DNA from: Ruminococcaceae bacterium UBA5401 | GTDB lineage: Bacteria > Bacillota > Clostridia > Oscillospirales > Acutalibacteraceae | Direction of reading: 5' to 3' | Length of the DNA stretch: 6,391 nucleotides | NCBI GenBank assembly: GCA_002409675.1 | Contig: DHOB01000081.1 | Span: forward strand, 30,007-36,397 | In this document: positions 6,341 to 6,391 of the stretch, in pieces | How positions within the stretch are numbered: the stretch's first letter is position 1 | Layout of the letters: each line of letters opens with the position of its first letter | Program-made: the position numbers and the translations under genes | The notes under the pieces: model-generated | Seen by the model: only the letters and a program-made list of their open reading frames with translations | Told to the model about the DNA's origin: nothing | The model's database searches: none

Positions 6341-6391
6341 CGTCTTACGCGCCTCCGGCGGACGCATCCGCGTCATACGCGCCTACGGCGG
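6341..6391. repeat. GC-rich direct repeat with hairpins at the right edge
   Basis: A 21-base unit at 6341-6361 recurs at 6371-6391, a 30-base step, with two mismatches; the shared core is ACGCGCCTMCGGCGG. Each copy contains a small palindrome, CGCC-three bases-GGCG. Between the copies GACGC (6361-6365) and GCGTC (6370-6374) form a perfect five-base stem with a four-base loop. The second copy ends exactly at the window edge, so more copies could follow. It resembles dispersed intergenic hairpin repeats of high-GC bacteria, but I cannot name the family. Confidence 0.55.

Noticed and set aside
6167..6376. 69-codon minus-strand open frame upstream of argG
   Set aside because: It runs through the repeats, the ARG box and both promoter boxes, has no clear start signal, and matches no family I know.

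Overview
The window is almost entirely one minus-strand arginine biosynthesis operon. Read in the direction of transcription, from right to left, the order is argG - argC - argJ - argB - argD - argF. Gaps between genes are only 14-47 bases and there is no convincing terminator on the coding strand, so a single transcript is likely. argF runs off the left edge. All six products were recognised from family motifs.

Layout: bases 6113-6391 are non-coding. They hold a well-formed promoter facing argG (TTGATT, 16-base spacer, TATAAT) with a near-consensus ARG box just upstream, and short GC-rich repeats and hairpins towards the right edge. argG is 4898-6112, argC 3848-4883, argJ 2609-3829, argB 1732-2589, argD 539-1717, and partial argF 1-491.

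How the genes work together: ArgJ moves the acetyl group from N-acetylornithine to glutamate. ArgB phosphorylates N-acetylglutamate, ArgC reduces it to the semialdehyde, and ArgD transaminates that to N-acetylornithine, which ArgJ deacetylates. ArgF carbamoylates ornithine to citrulline, and ArgG joins citrulline to aspartate. ArgH, the last enzyme, and an argA-type synthase are not in the window.

The main oddity is argC. Its reading frame is broken by one extra base in a run of seven C (coding strand) at 4378-4384. Removing one C restores a full 344-residue ArgC. This may be a sequencing or assembly error, a real mutation, or a slippery or variable site; the sequence alone cannot decide.

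Organism: the very GC-rich coding sequence, AT-rich consensus sigma-A-type promoter, GGAGG-like ribosome binding sites, ARG box and cluster type suggest a high-GC Firmicute, perhaps a gut Clostridia lineage such as Oscillospiraceae. This is an inference from style and gene order. I found no mobile element, CRISPR array, tRNA or rRNA, and nothing that looks like a new biological system.
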